Below are positions 19,932 through 29,345 of a stretch of 64,000 nucleotides of DNA, piece after piece. Made by a program: the position numbers and the translations under genes. The notes below the pieces were generated by a model, which saw only the letters and a program-made list of their open reading frames with translations, ran no database searches and had not been told where the DNA came from. Origin of the DNA: Muribaculaceae bacterium. Its GTDB lineage: Bacteria; Bacteroidota; Bacteroidia; Bacteroidales; Muribaculaceae. The stretch spans positions 20,949 to 84,948 of the forward strand of contig JAFZSO010000003.1 in NCBI GenBank assembly GCA_017619355.1, read 5' to 3'. Positions within the stretch are counted from its first letter, which is position 1. The number at the start of each line of letters is the position of its first letter.

Positions 19932-20777
19932 ATGAAGATTATTGCTGATAGTAGTTCTACACGCACCGAGTGGATGCTGGTTGAAGGTACAGAAGTAAAG
20001 GAACACGCCTTTACCGTGGGTTTGAACCCATTCTTTCAGACACGTCGTGAAATCAGTCACAGCATCAGGCTCGAATTGCCCCATCAGTTTTTTAAACGAC
20101 GCTGGGAGCACGTGCATTATTATGGCGCTGGATGTTCCAGTCCCGAGAAGAATATGATAGTCGAGGCCTCGCTGGTAGCACAGTTCAAGACCCCTGTGAC
20201 CATTGAGAGTGACCTTGTGGGTGCCGCCCGCGGTCTGCTCGTTCACGAACCGGGCCTGGCTTGCATCTTGGGCACTGGCTCCAACTCTTGTTTCTACGAT
20301 GGTACGAAGATTGTGAAGAACGTGCGTCCGCTGGGCTTCATCCTGGGTGATGAGGGTAGTGGTAACGCTCTGGGCCGCATTTTCTTGGGCGATGTTCTCA
20401 AGGAGCTTGCTCCCAAGCATTTGAGCGAAGAGTTCTTCGCAAAATATCGTGTTACGCCCGACGACATCATGAATGATGTGTATAGCAACACCTATGCAAA
20501 CCGCAACCTTAGCACCTATTCCCGATTCCTGTCGGAGCATCTCGATGATGAATACGTGCATGATCTCATTTATAACGAGATTTCTCGCTTCTTTGAGCGC
20601 AATATCTTGCAATATGAGAATTACAAGGACTTCCCGGTTTGCTTTGTGGGTGCTGTAGCTTGCTTGTATAGCGAGATACTGCTTGCAGTGGCAGCCAAGT
20701 ATGGTGCCACCATCAAGAAGATTGTCAACAATTCACTGCCAGGCCTCATCACTTATCATTCAACTGAGCGTCTTTAA
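19932..20777 (+). CDS. BadF/BadG/BcrA-type sugar kinase, MurK paralogue
   Basis: Predicted cytosolic ATP-dependent amino-sugar kinase of the ASKHA fold, 281 residues. Motifs: N-terminal phosphate loop ADSSSTRTEW (normally closer to DGGSTKT), GTGSNSCFYDG and GFILGDEGSGN. It is clearly related to the MurK-like kinase at 35985 over its whole length (shared GTGSNSC(F/Y)YDG, P-V/A-NR, FFxRN(I/V), YKxxPxxFVG, P-GLI-YHST). Tannerella MurK accepts MurNAc and GlcNAc, so one copy here may have shifted to GlcNAc; that is inference. It is transcribed alone, between its own promoter and a terminator. Confidence 0.8.
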   Translation: MKIIADSSSTRTEWMLVEGTEVKEHAFTVGLNPFFQTRREISHSIRLELPHQFFKRRWEHVHYYGAGCSSPEKNMIVEASLVAQFKTPVTIESDLVGAARGLLVHEPGLACILGTGSNSCFYDGTKIVKNVRPLGFILGDEGSGNALGRIFLGDVLKELAPKHLSEEFFAKYRVTPDDIMNDVYSNTYANRNLSTYSRFLSEHLDDEYVHDLIYNEISRFFERNILQYENYKDFPVCFVGAVACLYSEILLAVAAKYGATIKKIVNNSLPGLITYHSTERL

Positions 20778-20822
20778 CGGCATTTTTCGTTTCAGTTAAA
20801 GACTCCTTTTTTATGACTTTGT

Positions 20823-20849
20823 AACACCCGTTTTGAGCGGGTGTTTTTT
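20823..20849 (+). terminator. Intrinsic terminator after the kinase gene
   Basis: AACACCCG (20823-20830) pairs with CGGGTGTT (20838-20845) as a perfect 8-bp stem with a 7-base loop, followed by a T-run to 20849. Confidence 0.88.
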
Positions 20850-20929
20850 ATTGTGAGTCCGTGATTTCAAAAAATATGTATTTAAATCATAAATAACCTA
20901 AAATTTATCGAAAAACATGCAATAAATAG

Positions 20930-20960
20930 ATTGTTGTACAAAATGTTTATATTATTTTTG
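20930..20960 (+). promoter_or_regulatory. Bacteroidetes-type promoter upstream of the large amidase operon
   Basis: TATTTTTG at 20953-20960 fits TAnnTTTG, with ATTG at 20930-20933 19 bases upstream (consensus TTTG). It lies between the terminator at 20823 and the gene at 21023 and would drive the long run of wall-related genes downstream. Confidence 0.55.
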
Positions 20961-21022
20961 TACTATTCAAATACTGCGCTTTGTTGTGAAGTTCATTTAT
21001 GATATTTATCAAGAGTTATAAT

Positions 21023-24000
21023 ATGAAACTAAACAAATCTTTTAGACCGTTGCTGTTGTTGCTCATGATGCTGTCAGTGTCGGCATTCTTGTGCGATGCT
21101 CAGGATTTCACACGTGAACAGTTGAATCAAGTTGAACAAATAGTTCGATCGAGTCTTCAGCAGCACATTGAGGTGGGTAAAGTGGGAGTCAATACCTTGT
21201 CGGCGGATGATGGAACAATCAAACTCGATTTGAGCGAGAATTTCGGTCAAGTGCCGTTTACTCGCGAGTCGATAAACAAGTTGAAGGCCGATGTGAAGCA
21301 GGTGCTTGGCGATGCTTATGCCGACAGCAATGTGAATATTACCATTAAAGGCAACGATATTGAGCTTTATTTTGCCGATTTCGACGATGCCTATGTGCGC
21401 AAGCATACCTCATTTATCACTCCTCAAGACCCCAATCGCCATTATGGCAAGGGACTTGACAAGAATGTGATAGCCCTGTGGCAGAGCCATGGCTGGTACT
21501 TTGAGCCCAAGCTCAACCGTTGGGAATGGCAGCGCGGCCGCCTGATGCAGACGGTGGAGGACATGTACACCCAGAGTTATGTGGTGCCTTTCCTCATTCC
21601 CATGCTCGAGAATGCTGGCGCCTATGTGTGGGATGCGCGCGAGCGTGACACACACAGCATTGCCGTGGTGGTTGACAATGACGGTGCCAATGCTCAGAAT
21701 GGCTATGGCGAAACTAACGGAAAGAAGAAGTGGGGAGCTGGTACCGAAGCCGGTTTTGCCTACTATGAGAAAGAATATAAAGACTTCGAGAATCCCTTCG
21801 CAACTGGTACTTATCGCCAGGTAGAATCGGTGAAAGATGCCAAGAAGACATCGACAGCCCGTTGGGACGTGGATATGCCTGAGGCTGGCGAGTATGCTCT
21901 CTATGTCAGCTACAAGTCTTTGCCTAACAGTGTTAACGATGCCCGCTACACTGTTAATGACTTGAGCGGCGCTCATGAGTTTGAGGTCAATCAGGCCATG
22001 GGTGGTGGCGTGTGGGTTTATCTCACCGCTGTGCAACTGAAGAAAGGTGTGAACAAAGATGTGGTCACGCTCTCAAACCTCTCGAGCGTCGACAAGCACA
22101 TGGTCACCGCCGACGCCATCAAGGTGGGTGGCGGCATTGGCAACATCATCAGGAAGGTGGCTCCTTGCACTGAGGAGAACCTTGCTATAGCCAAAGAGAA
22201 TGGTGATGAGAAATATCTTGCCAAACCTGGTGTGAACTACAAGTATGTGCCTTGTGGCGACCGTCCCTGGTTCACCATTGGTTCGCGCTACTATCTGCAG
22301 TGGGCAGGATTCCCTCATGAGGTTTATTCCACTTCGCAGGGCATCAATGACTATGTCGATGACTATCGCAGCCGTGGCGAGTGGGTCAACTACCTTGCCG
22401 GTGGCTCTGATGTGTTGCCTAATCGTGCAGGACTGAAGATTCCTGTAGACCTCTCACTGGCATTCCATACCGATGCCGGTACTACCAACGATGATGGAAT
22501 CATAGGCACGTTGGGCATCTATTGCACCATGAAGAACGGCAAGTCGTTCGGTACTTATGAGAACGGTACATCGCGTCAGTTGTCGCGACTTTATACCGAC
22601 CTTGTCATGAAAGAGATATGCAATGATATCAGGGCACAATATGAGCCGAACTGGACCCGCCGTGGATTGCGCGACGCCTCTTACTATGAGGCCCGTGTGC
22701 CCGAAGTTCCCGCCATGCTGCTCGAGTTGCTCTCTCACCAGAACTTTGCCGACATGAAGTATGGCCTCGACCCCTCGTTCCGCTTTGTTGTGAGTCGTGC
22801 CATCTACAAGGGCATGCTCAAATTCATTGCACAGCGCGACCATCGCGACTATGTGGTGCAGCCGTTGCCCGTCAATAGCTTTGCCATTCGTCCTTTGCAG
22901 GACAAGGGCGAATTCCTGCTCTTATGGAAGCCCACTGTCGATACCCAAAGCGAAAATGCCGACCCCACAAAATACATTGTGCTTGAGCGCAAGGCGGAGG
23001 GGGCCGGATTTGTGGAAATCGCAACCACCAAGGGCACTGAATATATTGTTGAAATCAAAGATAACGAGGTTCACTCCTACAAGATTATTGCTCTTAACGA
23101 GGGCGGACGCTCATTCCCCAGCGAGGTGCTCTCGTGCGGTGTGGCGCCCGGCAGCAAGGGCACTGTGATGGTGGTGAACTCCTTTACTCGCGTGAGCGCC
23201 CCCGACTGGTTCGATGCCGGCACCATTGCCGGTTTTGCCGACGAGAAGGATCACGGTGTGCCCTATATGCAGCAAATCAACTATGTGGGCCCACAGTTTG
23301 AGTTCGACCGCTCGCTCGAGTGGCGTGACGATGATGCTGGCGGTTTCGGCGCAAGCCGCTCCAGCTATGAGAAGCAGGTGGTGGCCGGCAACACGTTCGA
23401 CTATCCTGCCATACACGGCAAGGCCATCATGAAGGCTGGCTACTCGTTTGTTTCCAGCAGTGTGAAGGCTGTAGAAGACCAGGAGATTCATCTCCAGAAC
23501 TTCAAGCTTGCCGACTTCATCATGGGCAAGCAGAAAGAGGTTCCCAATGGTAGCGGCTATTATCCGGCTCGTTACAAGATTTTCACTCCAGGCCTGATTA
23601 GTGCCATTCGCGATTTTACCTCACAGGGAGGTTCCGTGTTCATGACGGGAGCTTATGTGGGTACCGATGTTTGGAACAAGAAGAATGTGAACTATATGGA
23701 ATCCAGCCTTGCCGAGAATGTGCTTGGCTTCAAGTGGCTCACCGACCAGGCTTCGCAGTCGGGCGAGGTCACGACGGTGCCTTCGCAGTTCTCTGAGCTC
23801 ACCGATGGCAAGACCTTCACCTTCGAGAGCAAGCTCAACGACCGTTTCTATGCAGTAGAGTCGCCCGACGCCATCACTGCAAGCGACGACCAGGGTGCTA
23901 CCATCATGCGATACAGCGAGAACAATATTCCCGCAGGCATTGCTTCTGATCGTGGCACTTATCGCACCGTGGTGCTTGGCTTCCCCTTCGAGACTATGAA

Positions 24001-24058
24001 GGACGAAGCTGCCCGTGAGTCGCTCATGAGCGATGTGCTCAAGTTCCTCAACAAGTAA
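21023..24058 (+). CDS. Large exported amidase-like protein with golvesin-like insert and fibronectin III domain
   Basis: 1011 residues with a signal peptide ([20 protein letters not shown], then cleavage near AFLCDAQD). An amidase_3-type site appears split: H156 (LWQSHGWYF) and E168 or E179 ([15 protein letters not shown]), then after a long insert H482 (SLAFHTDAG) and E568 ([12 protein letters not shown]). The insert (about 260-375) looks like a golvesin/xanthan-lyase carbohydrate-binding domain ([20 protein letters not shown]). A fibronectin III-like module follows at about 615-705, then a C-terminal domain with [16 protein letters not shown], possibly glutamine-amidotransferase-like. Homologues are often named xanthan lyase; the zinc-ligand pattern favours amidase. 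It is followed after 5 bases by a glycosyltransferase. Confidence 0.72.
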   Translation: MKLNKSFRPLLLLLMMLSVSAFLCDAQDFTREQLNQVEQIVRSSLQQHIEVGKVGVNTLSADDGTIKLDLSENFGQVPFTRESINKLKADVKQVLGDAYADSNVNITIKGNDIELYFADFDDAYVRKHTSFITPQDPNRHYGKGLDKNVIALWQSHGWYFEPKLNRWEWQRGRLMQTVEDMYTQSYVVPFLIPMLENAGAYVWDARERDTHSIAVVVDNDGANAQNGYGETNGKKKWGAGTEAGFAYYEKEYKDFENPFATGTYRQVESVKDAKKTSTARWDVDMPEAGEYALYVSYKSLPNSVNDARYTVNDLSGAHEFEVNQAMGGGVWVYLTAVQLKKGVNKDVVTLSNLSSVDKHMVTADAIKVGGGIGNIIRKVAPCTEENLAIAKENGDEKYLAKPGVNYKYVPCGDRPWFTIGSRYYLQWAGFPHEVYSTSQGINDYVDDYRSRGEWVNYLAGGSDVLPNRAGLKIPVDLSLAFHTDAGTTNDDGIIGTLGIYCTMKNGKSFGTYENGTSRQLSRLYTDLVMKEICNDIRAQYEPNWTRRGLRDASYYEARVPEVPAMLLELLSHQNFADMKYGLDPSFRFVVSRAIYKGMLKFIAQRDHRDYVVQPLPVNSFAIRPLQDKGEFLLLWKPTVDTQSENADPTKYIVLERKAEGAGFVEIATTKGTEYIVEIKDNEVHSYKIIALNEGGRSFPSEVLSCGVAPGSKGTVMVVNSFTRVSAPDWFDAGTIAGFADEKDHGVPYMQQINYVGPQFEFDRSLEWRDDDAGGFGASRSSYEKQVVAGNTFDYPAIHGKAIMKAGYSFVSSSVKAVEDQEIHLQNFKLADFIMGKQKEVPNGSGYYPARYKIFTPGLISAIRDFTSQGGSVFMTGAYVGTDVWNKKNVNYMESSLAENVLGFKWLTDQASQSGEVTTVPSQFSELTDGKTFTFESKLNDRFYAVESPDAITASDDQGATIMRYSENNIPAGIASDRGTYRTVVLGFPFETMKDEAARESLMSDVLKFLNK

Positions 24059-24063
24059 TTTAT

Positions 24064-25524
24064 ATGCTTAACGACGACAAGAATAGTAGCAAGTTAACTG
24101 TGTGTTGCTTGTGTGGAAATGCCAGCTTCGTCACCGACCCAGCCGACTGGCCTTGCGAGGTGCATCATCAGCCCGACTTTGAGCCTGGCTGTCTCGACGC
24201 CTGGTTCAAGATACCGGCTGATTGCGCTTACACGCTTGTGCTGCTCAACGATGTGGAGGTGGTGATGAACTATCATGCCATTCAGCGCATGCTGATTGTG
24301 GCTCGTGACACACAGGCTGCTATGCTTTATTCTGACCATTACAGACGCAAATCTGATGGCAATGTCGTCAAGCATCCACTCATCGATTGTCAGCTTGGTG
24401 CCTTGCGCGATGATTTCGACTTTGGTTCTGTCGTCATGTTCCGCACTTCGGTTCTCCAGCAGGCTTTGGACGAATTGAAGCACTGCCTTGTTAGTGGCGA
24501 GTTGAATGTCGACAAGTTGCATTATGCGGCGTTCTATGCAATCAGGCTAGCCGTCTCGCGATGGGGTAGTGTGGTGAGAATACCAGAATTTCTCTATACC
24601 GATGTGGAGACCGATTCCCGTTCGTCGGGTGTGAGGATCTTCGATTATCAATTACCCGATGCCGCTGTGGCGCAGCAAGAGATGGAGCAGGTTTGCACCT
24701 GGCATCTCAAGCGGCTGGGGGCTTATTTGCCGCCAACCGATTTCCTTGATGTTGATTTTGACGCTGAGCAGTTTCCCGTTGAGGCAACTGTGGTGATGCC
24801 AGTCCTTAACAGGGGGAGTGTGATTCGCGATGCCATCAAGAGCGTTCTCATGCAGGAAACCACATTTGATTTCAATTTGATGGTGGTTGACAATCACTCG
24901 ACCGATGGGACAACCGAGGCCATTGATGAATTCACAGGTGACCCGAGAGTAATCCACATCATTCCTGACCGCGACGACCTGGGTATTGGCGGCTGTTGGA
25001 ATCTTGCAATTAACGATGCCCGTTGTGGCAAGTTTGCCATTGGGCTTGATAGCGACGATGTCTATGCTACGCCAGCAACGCTTGAAACGATGATAAAACA
25101 GTTCTATCGGGAAAATGCTGCCATGGTGTGCGGTACTTATCAGGTGACCGACATGAATCTCAACACAATACCTCCAGGCATTGTCGCTCATCGTGAATGG
25201 ACTCCCGAGAACGGTCGCAACAATTTGCTGCATGTGAATGGGGTGGGTGGCCCTCGTGCCTTTTATACGCCTGTTTACCGTTCAATCAATGTTCCTAACA
25301 CCAATTATGGTGAAGACTACGCCATGGGGCTCTTGATTTCACGCAACTATCGCATAGGGCGCGTCTATGATGTCATGACCTGTGCCCGGCGTTGGGAGGA
25401 CAATACCGATGCCGACCTGGATATTGAACATGAGAATGCCAATAACCTCTACAAGGACCGCATTCGCACCTGGGAAGTGATGGCCCGCATCGATAAAAAC
25501 AAGAACAAACAAATAAAACAATAA
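24064..25524 (+). CDS. Double-domain family 2 glycosyltransferase, copy 1
   Basis: 486 residues, no signal peptide or membrane helix, so likely cytosolic. The C-terminal half (from about residue 238) is a GT-A family 2 domain: [37 protein letters not shown], the DSDD metal motif in [10 protein letters not shown], and GEDYAMGL. The N-terminal half also has a GT2-like outline ([40 protein letters not shown]) but lacks a clean DXD. It is a tandem paralogue of the gene at 25551. Acceptor and donor are unknown; the neighbours suggest wall sugars or a storage glycan made from them. Confidence 0.78.
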   Translation: MLNDDKNSSKLTVCCLCGNASFVTDPADWPCEVHHQPDFEPGCLDAWFKIPADCAYTLVLLNDVEVVMNYHAIQRMLIVARDTQAAMLYSDHYRRKSDGNVVKHPLIDCQLGALRDDFDFGSVVMFRTSVLQQALDELKHCLVSGELNVDKLHYAAFYAIRLAVSRWGSVVRIPEFLYTDVETDSRSSGVRIFDYQLPDAAVAQQEMEQVCTWHLKRLGAYLPPTDFLDVDFDAEQFPVEATVVMPVLNRGSVIRDAIKSVLMQETTFDFNLMVVDNHSTDGTTEAIDEFTGDPRVIHIIPDRDDLGIGGCWNLAINDARCGKFAIGLDSDDVYATPATLETMIKQFYRENAAMVCGTYQVTDMNLNTIPPGIVAHREWTPENGRNNLLHVNGVGGPRAFYTPVYRSINVPNTNYGEDYAMGLLISRNYRIGRVYDVMTCARRWEDNTDADLDIEHENANNLYKDRIRTWEVMARIDKNKNKQIKQ

Positions 25525-25550
25525 CAATAACATTTAAAACAAAAACAACT

Positions 25551-27035
25551 ATGGCAAGAATTAATTGCTTCATTCCTTTTGCAAATGCCGAACAGGCAAA
25601 ACTTACCGTTCAGAACCTCAAGGCCGAAGAACTGGTCAGCAAGATCTATTTGCTTGCTACCGACGATTCGCAAGGTGAAATTGAAGGTTGCGAGATAATC
25701 AAAGTCAAGAATCTTGCAGCTTCGAGCACTATGAAGGCGATTGCTGAGCATGCCGATGCCGATTATGTGCTTTTCTACAATAAGTACAACACGCTCAAGT
25801 TTGCTCCCTTTGCTGTTGAGCGCTTTGTGAAACTGGCCGATGACTCACAGGCGGGCCTCCTCTATGCCGACCATTACAATGTGACTGACGGTGGTGCTGT
25901 CAAGGCTCCCGTGATCGATTATCAGTATGGTAGTCTGCGCGACGACTTCGACTTTGGTTCGGTCTATTTCTTCTGCGCCTGCTGCTTCAAGAAAGCTGCA
26001 GCTGCCATGAAGGCCGACTATGAATTTGCCGGACTCTATGACTTGCGTCTCAAACTCTCGCAGTTTGCCGACATCTGCCACATCAACGAATTCCTTTATA
26101 GCGATGTGGAACTCGATACCCGCAAGAGCGGAGAGAAGATTTTTGACTATGTTGACCCCCGCAACCGTGGCCGTCAAATCGAAATGGAGGCTGCCTGCAC
26201 CGAGCACCTGAAGGAAATAGGTGGTTATCTCGCTCCCACCAAGGTGGTGGATGGCAAGGAAGTTCCCAACTTCAAGCACATTGAGTTTAATCAGGGCCAC
26301 TTTGAAGTGGAGGCTACTGTGATGATTCCTGTGCGTAACCGCATTCGCACCATTCGCGACGCTATCGACAGCGTGCTGCGTCAGAAGACCAACTTCAAGT
26401 TCAACCTGATGGTGGTTGACAATTTCTCGACCGACGGCACCCGTGAGGCTATTGCCGAATACGATGATCCACGACTGATTCACATCATCGCCGACTTCTA
26501 CGACATGGGTATTGGTGGTTACTGGAACCTGGCTGCTCACCATGAGAAAGCCGGCAAGTTCATCGTTCAGCTCGACAGTGATGATATGTACAAGGATGAG
26601 AACACCCTGCAGACTATGGTCAATGCCTTCTATGAGCAGAATGTGGCCATGGTGGTGGGTACCTACCTGATGACCGACATCAACTGCAACCCAATTCCTC
26701 CCGGCGTGATCGACCACAAGGAGTGGACGCCCGAAAACGGCCGCAACAATGCTCTGCGCATCAATGGTCTTGGCGCTCCCCGTGCATTCTACACGCCCGT
26801 GCTTCGCGATGTGAAGATTCCTAACACCAGCTATGGCGAAGACTATGCTCTGGGTCTGAATATCTCACGCACTTACCAGATTGGTCGTGTCTATACTCCA
26901 GTGTATATGTGCCGCCGTTGGGACGACAATAGCGATGCCAGCCTTGATGTGGAGAAGATGAACCGCAACAACCTTTACAAGGACCGCATCCGCACTTGGG
27001 AACTTCAGGCACGCGTTGCTTTGAACAAGAAATAA
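25551..27035 (+). CDS. Double-domain family 2 glycosyltransferase, copy 2
   Basis: 494 residues, paralogue of the gene 27 bases upstream; shared blocks are VVDN(H/F)STDGT(T/R)EAI, LDSDD, PPG(I/V)[14 protein letters not shown], GEDYA(M/L)GL and [12 protein letters not shown]. The N-terminal half is again GT2-like ([39 protein letters not shown]) and the C-terminal half a complete GT-A domain. Cytosolic by lack of signal or membrane segments. Both copies keep the catalytic motifs, so neither looks decayed. Substrate unknown. Confidence 0.78.
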   Translation: MARINCFIPFANAEQAKLTVQNLKAEELVSKIYLLATDDSQGEIEGCEIIKVKNLAASSTMKAIAEHADADYVLFYNKYNTLKFAPFAVERFVKLADDSQAGLLYADHYNVTDGGAVKAPVIDYQYGSLRDDFDFGSVYFFCACCFKKAAAAMKADYEFAGLYDLRLKLSQFADICHINEFLYSDVELDTRKSGEKIFDYVDPRNRGRQIEMEAACTEHLKEIGGYLAPTKVVDGKEVPNFKHIEFNQGHFEVEATVMIPVRNRIRTIRDAIDSVLRQKTNFKFNLMVVDNFSTDGTREAIAEYDDPRLIHIIADFYDMGIGGYWNLAAHHEKAGKFIVQLDSDDMYKDENTLQTMVNAFYEQNVAMVVGTYLMTDINCNPIPPGVIDHKEWTPENGRNNALRINGLGAPRAFYTPVLRDVKIPNTSYGEDYALGLNISRTYQIGRVYTPVYMCRRWDDNSDASLDVEKMNRNNLYKDRIRTWELQARVALNKK

Positions 27036-27058
27036 TCATATCTTGAGATTTTCGCCCT

Positions 27059-27991
27059 ATGATTGATAACACTCTTTCGCATCAAGTGCAGTCGCTCGTG
27101 GAGCGACAGTTGTGCGAGTGGCCGCTCGTGCGCGACAATTATGCTGCGCTCGAGCGTGCCGAGGTGCGTGAGATTTGGTTGGGCGAGAGTCGCATCATTC
27201 TTCAGCACAATCCAGAGCGCATACGCTCTACCGCTGCCGATGTGAGTGACGAGGCCATACAGGCGCGTCCGTGCTTCTTGTGCGATGCCAACCAACCCGT
27301 TGAGCAAGAAGCGGTGCACTGGAAGTCAGATGATGGATCTGAATACAAAATCCAAGTAAATCCATATCCCATCTTCAGGCGCCATCTCACCATCTCGCTA
27401 ACGGAACACAAGCCACAGAAGTGTTTAAAGCGCGACATGATGCAACTTGCACAACTGCTGCCCGGATATGTCATTATGTTCAACGGAAAGGGTTGTGGCG
27501 CTTCGGCACCCGACCACCTTCACTTCCAGGCCACAATGCAGCAAGAGTTGCCCTTATGCACCGAGCTTGAAGATAGAGCCGATAACAGCGGATTAGACAC
27601 TTGCTATGGTGACCGCAACTTGTGGATTGACGGTGACACTGGTCGCCAACTTATCTATATCAGGATAAGATTAATCGACAGTGCTATTCTGTATGACATG
27701 AGCCACGCCTTGAATGGACTGATGCGCAATGCCCTATGTTGGTTCAAGGACGATGTGTGGCACTATGTCTTCTTCCCGCGCACCAAAGGGCGACCCCAGT
27801 GCTACGGCACGGGCGAGGGATGCTTCCTTGTTAGTCCTGCCGCCGCCGAGTATGGCGGTGTGTGGGTGTTGCCCCGCAAGCAGGATTTCGAGCATCTCAC
27901 CCCCGAACTCATTTGCTCATTCTACAAGGAGTTGTCGATCAACTCTCTGGAGATGGGACATATTTATGACGCTTATGTAAGAGTTAATTAA
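27059..27991 (+). CDS. DUF4922-type protein, GalT/HIT-like nucleotidyltransferase or phosphorylase
   Basis: 310 residues, cytosolic. Several features resemble the GalT/Ap4A-phosphorylase branch of the HIT superfamily: a CxxC pair (C72, C75 in RPCFLCDANQP), a VNPYPIFRRHLTI block (residues 100-111) like the substrate loop of GalT, and an HxHxQ active-site motif (H153, H155, Q157 in APDHLHFQ). This suggests transfer or phosphorolysis of a nucleotide-sugar or dinucleotide bond. It lies between the glycosyltransferase pair and a SpoIID-domain gene. The DUF name is from memory; the enzymatic reading is from motifs only. Confidence 0.68.
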   Translation: MIDNTLSHQVQSLVERQLCEWPLVRDNYAALERAEVREIWLGESRIILQHNPERIRSTAADVSDEAIQARPCFLCDANQPVEQEAVHWKSDDGSEYKIQVNPYPIFRRHLTISLTEHKPQKCLKRDMMQLAQLLPGYVIMFNGKGCGASAPDHLHFQATMQQELPLCTELEDRADNSGLDTCYGDRNLWIDGDTGRQLIYIRIRLIDSAILYDMSHALNGLMRNALCWFKDDVWHYVFFPRTKGRPQCYGTGEGCFLVSPAAAEYGGVWVLPRKQDFEHLTPELICSFYKELSINSLEMGHIYDAYVRVN

Positions 27992-28003
27992 ACGATAAAT
28001 GAT

Positions 28004-29317
28004 ATGAACACACAACCCACAGTGAAAGTTGGCATTATGAACGAGCCCTCGATAGATTTCGTTCTCAATGGCAATTACACAATAAATGGCAGTGATTGCA
28101 CCGGCTTGCAGTCGGTATGCTGCACCGATGGTAAAGTTGCGTGGAACGGAACAACTAGCGACGAACTGCTTTTTGAGCCTACTGATGCCGACTCTTGTTC
28201 GTTCACTCTCAAGGATGTGACCATCGGCGTGAGTTTCCACTGGAAACGCAAGGAGGATCAGACCTTCAAGGGTGCCCTCAAGCTCATCATTGAAGATGGC
28301 AAGGTTACGGCCATCAATATCCTCCCCATCGAGGACTATCTGCTCAGCGTTATCTCGAGCGAGATGAGCGCCAATGCTTCGCTCGAACTGCTCAAGGCAC
28401 ATGCTGTGATTTCGCGCAGTTGGCTTCTGGCACAGATCCAGAAGGACTCGGTCAATCAGCTCACTCAAGGCTTTGAAAAGAACCAGAATCCCGACGAGGA
28501 AATCAAGTGGTGGGACCGCGACGACCATGTGAACTTCGACGTGTGCGCCGATGACCATTGCCAGCGCTATCAGGGCATCACCCGCGCCTCGACCGACAAA
28601 GTGTTGCAAGCTATCAAAGCCACTTGGGGGCAAGTGCTCACCTATGGCGGCGACCTGTGCGATGCACGCTTCTCCAAGTCATGTGGAGGTGTTTATGAGG
28701 AGTTTGAGAACTGCTGGGAACACAAGCATCACGGCTACTTGGTGGCTCGCCGCGACAGTGCCGATGAGATGAATTTCCCCGACCTCACTCGCGAAGATAA
28801 TGCCGCCGAGTGGATTCTCTCGGCACCCGAGGCTTTCTGTAACACCATTGACCCTGAAATTCTCTCTCAAGTGCTCAACGACTACGACCAGGAGACTAAG
28901 GACTTCTATCGCTGGAAGGTGGAATATACTCAGGAGCAGATTTCTGACCTTATTCGTCGCCGCACGGGTACCGACTACGGCCGCATCCGCAACCTCGAAC
29001 CTGTGGCTCGTGGCACTTCGGGCCGTCTTTATAAACTCAAGATTGTGGGCGAAAAACTCACAAAGGTCATAGGCAAAGAATTGGCCATCCGATATGCGCT
29101 GAGCGAGTCGTGCCTCTACAGTTCGGCCTTCGTAGTTGAAAAGCATGACGTGGATGGCGACGGTTTCCCCGACAAGTTCGTGCTGCGCGGAGCCGGCTGG
29201 GGCCATGGAGTGGGGTTGTGCCAGATTGGTGCAGCCGTGATGGGTGCCAAGGGTTACAACTACAAGGACATCTTGCTCCACTACTTCATTGGCGCTACCA
29301 TTAATAAGCAGTATTAA
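28004..29317 (+). CDS. SpoIID/LytB-domain protein without signal peptide
   Basis: 437 residues. The SpoIID core is plain: ILPIEDYLLSVISSEMSANA, then LELLKAHAVISRSWLLAQ, CxSCGGVYEEFENCWEHKHH-type region, and C-terminal LRGAGWGHGVGLCQIGAAVM followed by YKDILLHYF. In Bacillus SpoIID is a lytic transglycosylase acting on amidase-denuded glycan. Unusually, the N-terminus (MNTQPTVKVGIMNEPSIDF) has no signal peptide and no upstream in-frame extension, so the protein seems cytosolic, or exported by another route. It lies 12 bases after the DUF4922 gene and 28 before the AmpG-like permease. Confidence 0.82.
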   Translation: MNTQPTVKVGIMNEPSIDFVLNGNYTINGSDCTGLQSVCCTDGKVAWNGTTSDELLFEPTDADSCSFTLKDVTIGVSFHWKRKEDQTFKGALKLIIEDGKVTAINILPIEDYLLSVISSEMSANASLELLKAHAVISRSWLLAQIQKDSVNQLTQGFEKNQNPDEEIKWWDRDDHVNFDVCADDHCQRYQGITRASTDKVLQAIKATWGQVLTYGGDLCDARFSKSCGGVYEEFENCWEHKHHGYLVARRDSADEMNFPDLTREDNAAEWILSAPEAFCNTIDPEILSQVLNDYDQETKDFYRWKVEYTQEQISDLIRRRTGTDYGRIRNLEPVARGTSGRLYKLKIVGEKLTKVIGKELAIRYALSESCLYSSAFVVEKHDVDGDGFPDKFVLRGAGWGHGVGLCQIGAAVMGAKGYNYKDILLHYFIGATINKQY

Positions 29318-29345
29318 TCACGATATAACTTAAAAACTCGATAAT

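Noticed and set aside
24064-27035. The two tandem glycosyltransferases as one broken gene
   Set aside because: Both have full length, separate starts and all catalytic motifs; they are paralogues in tandem, not fragments.
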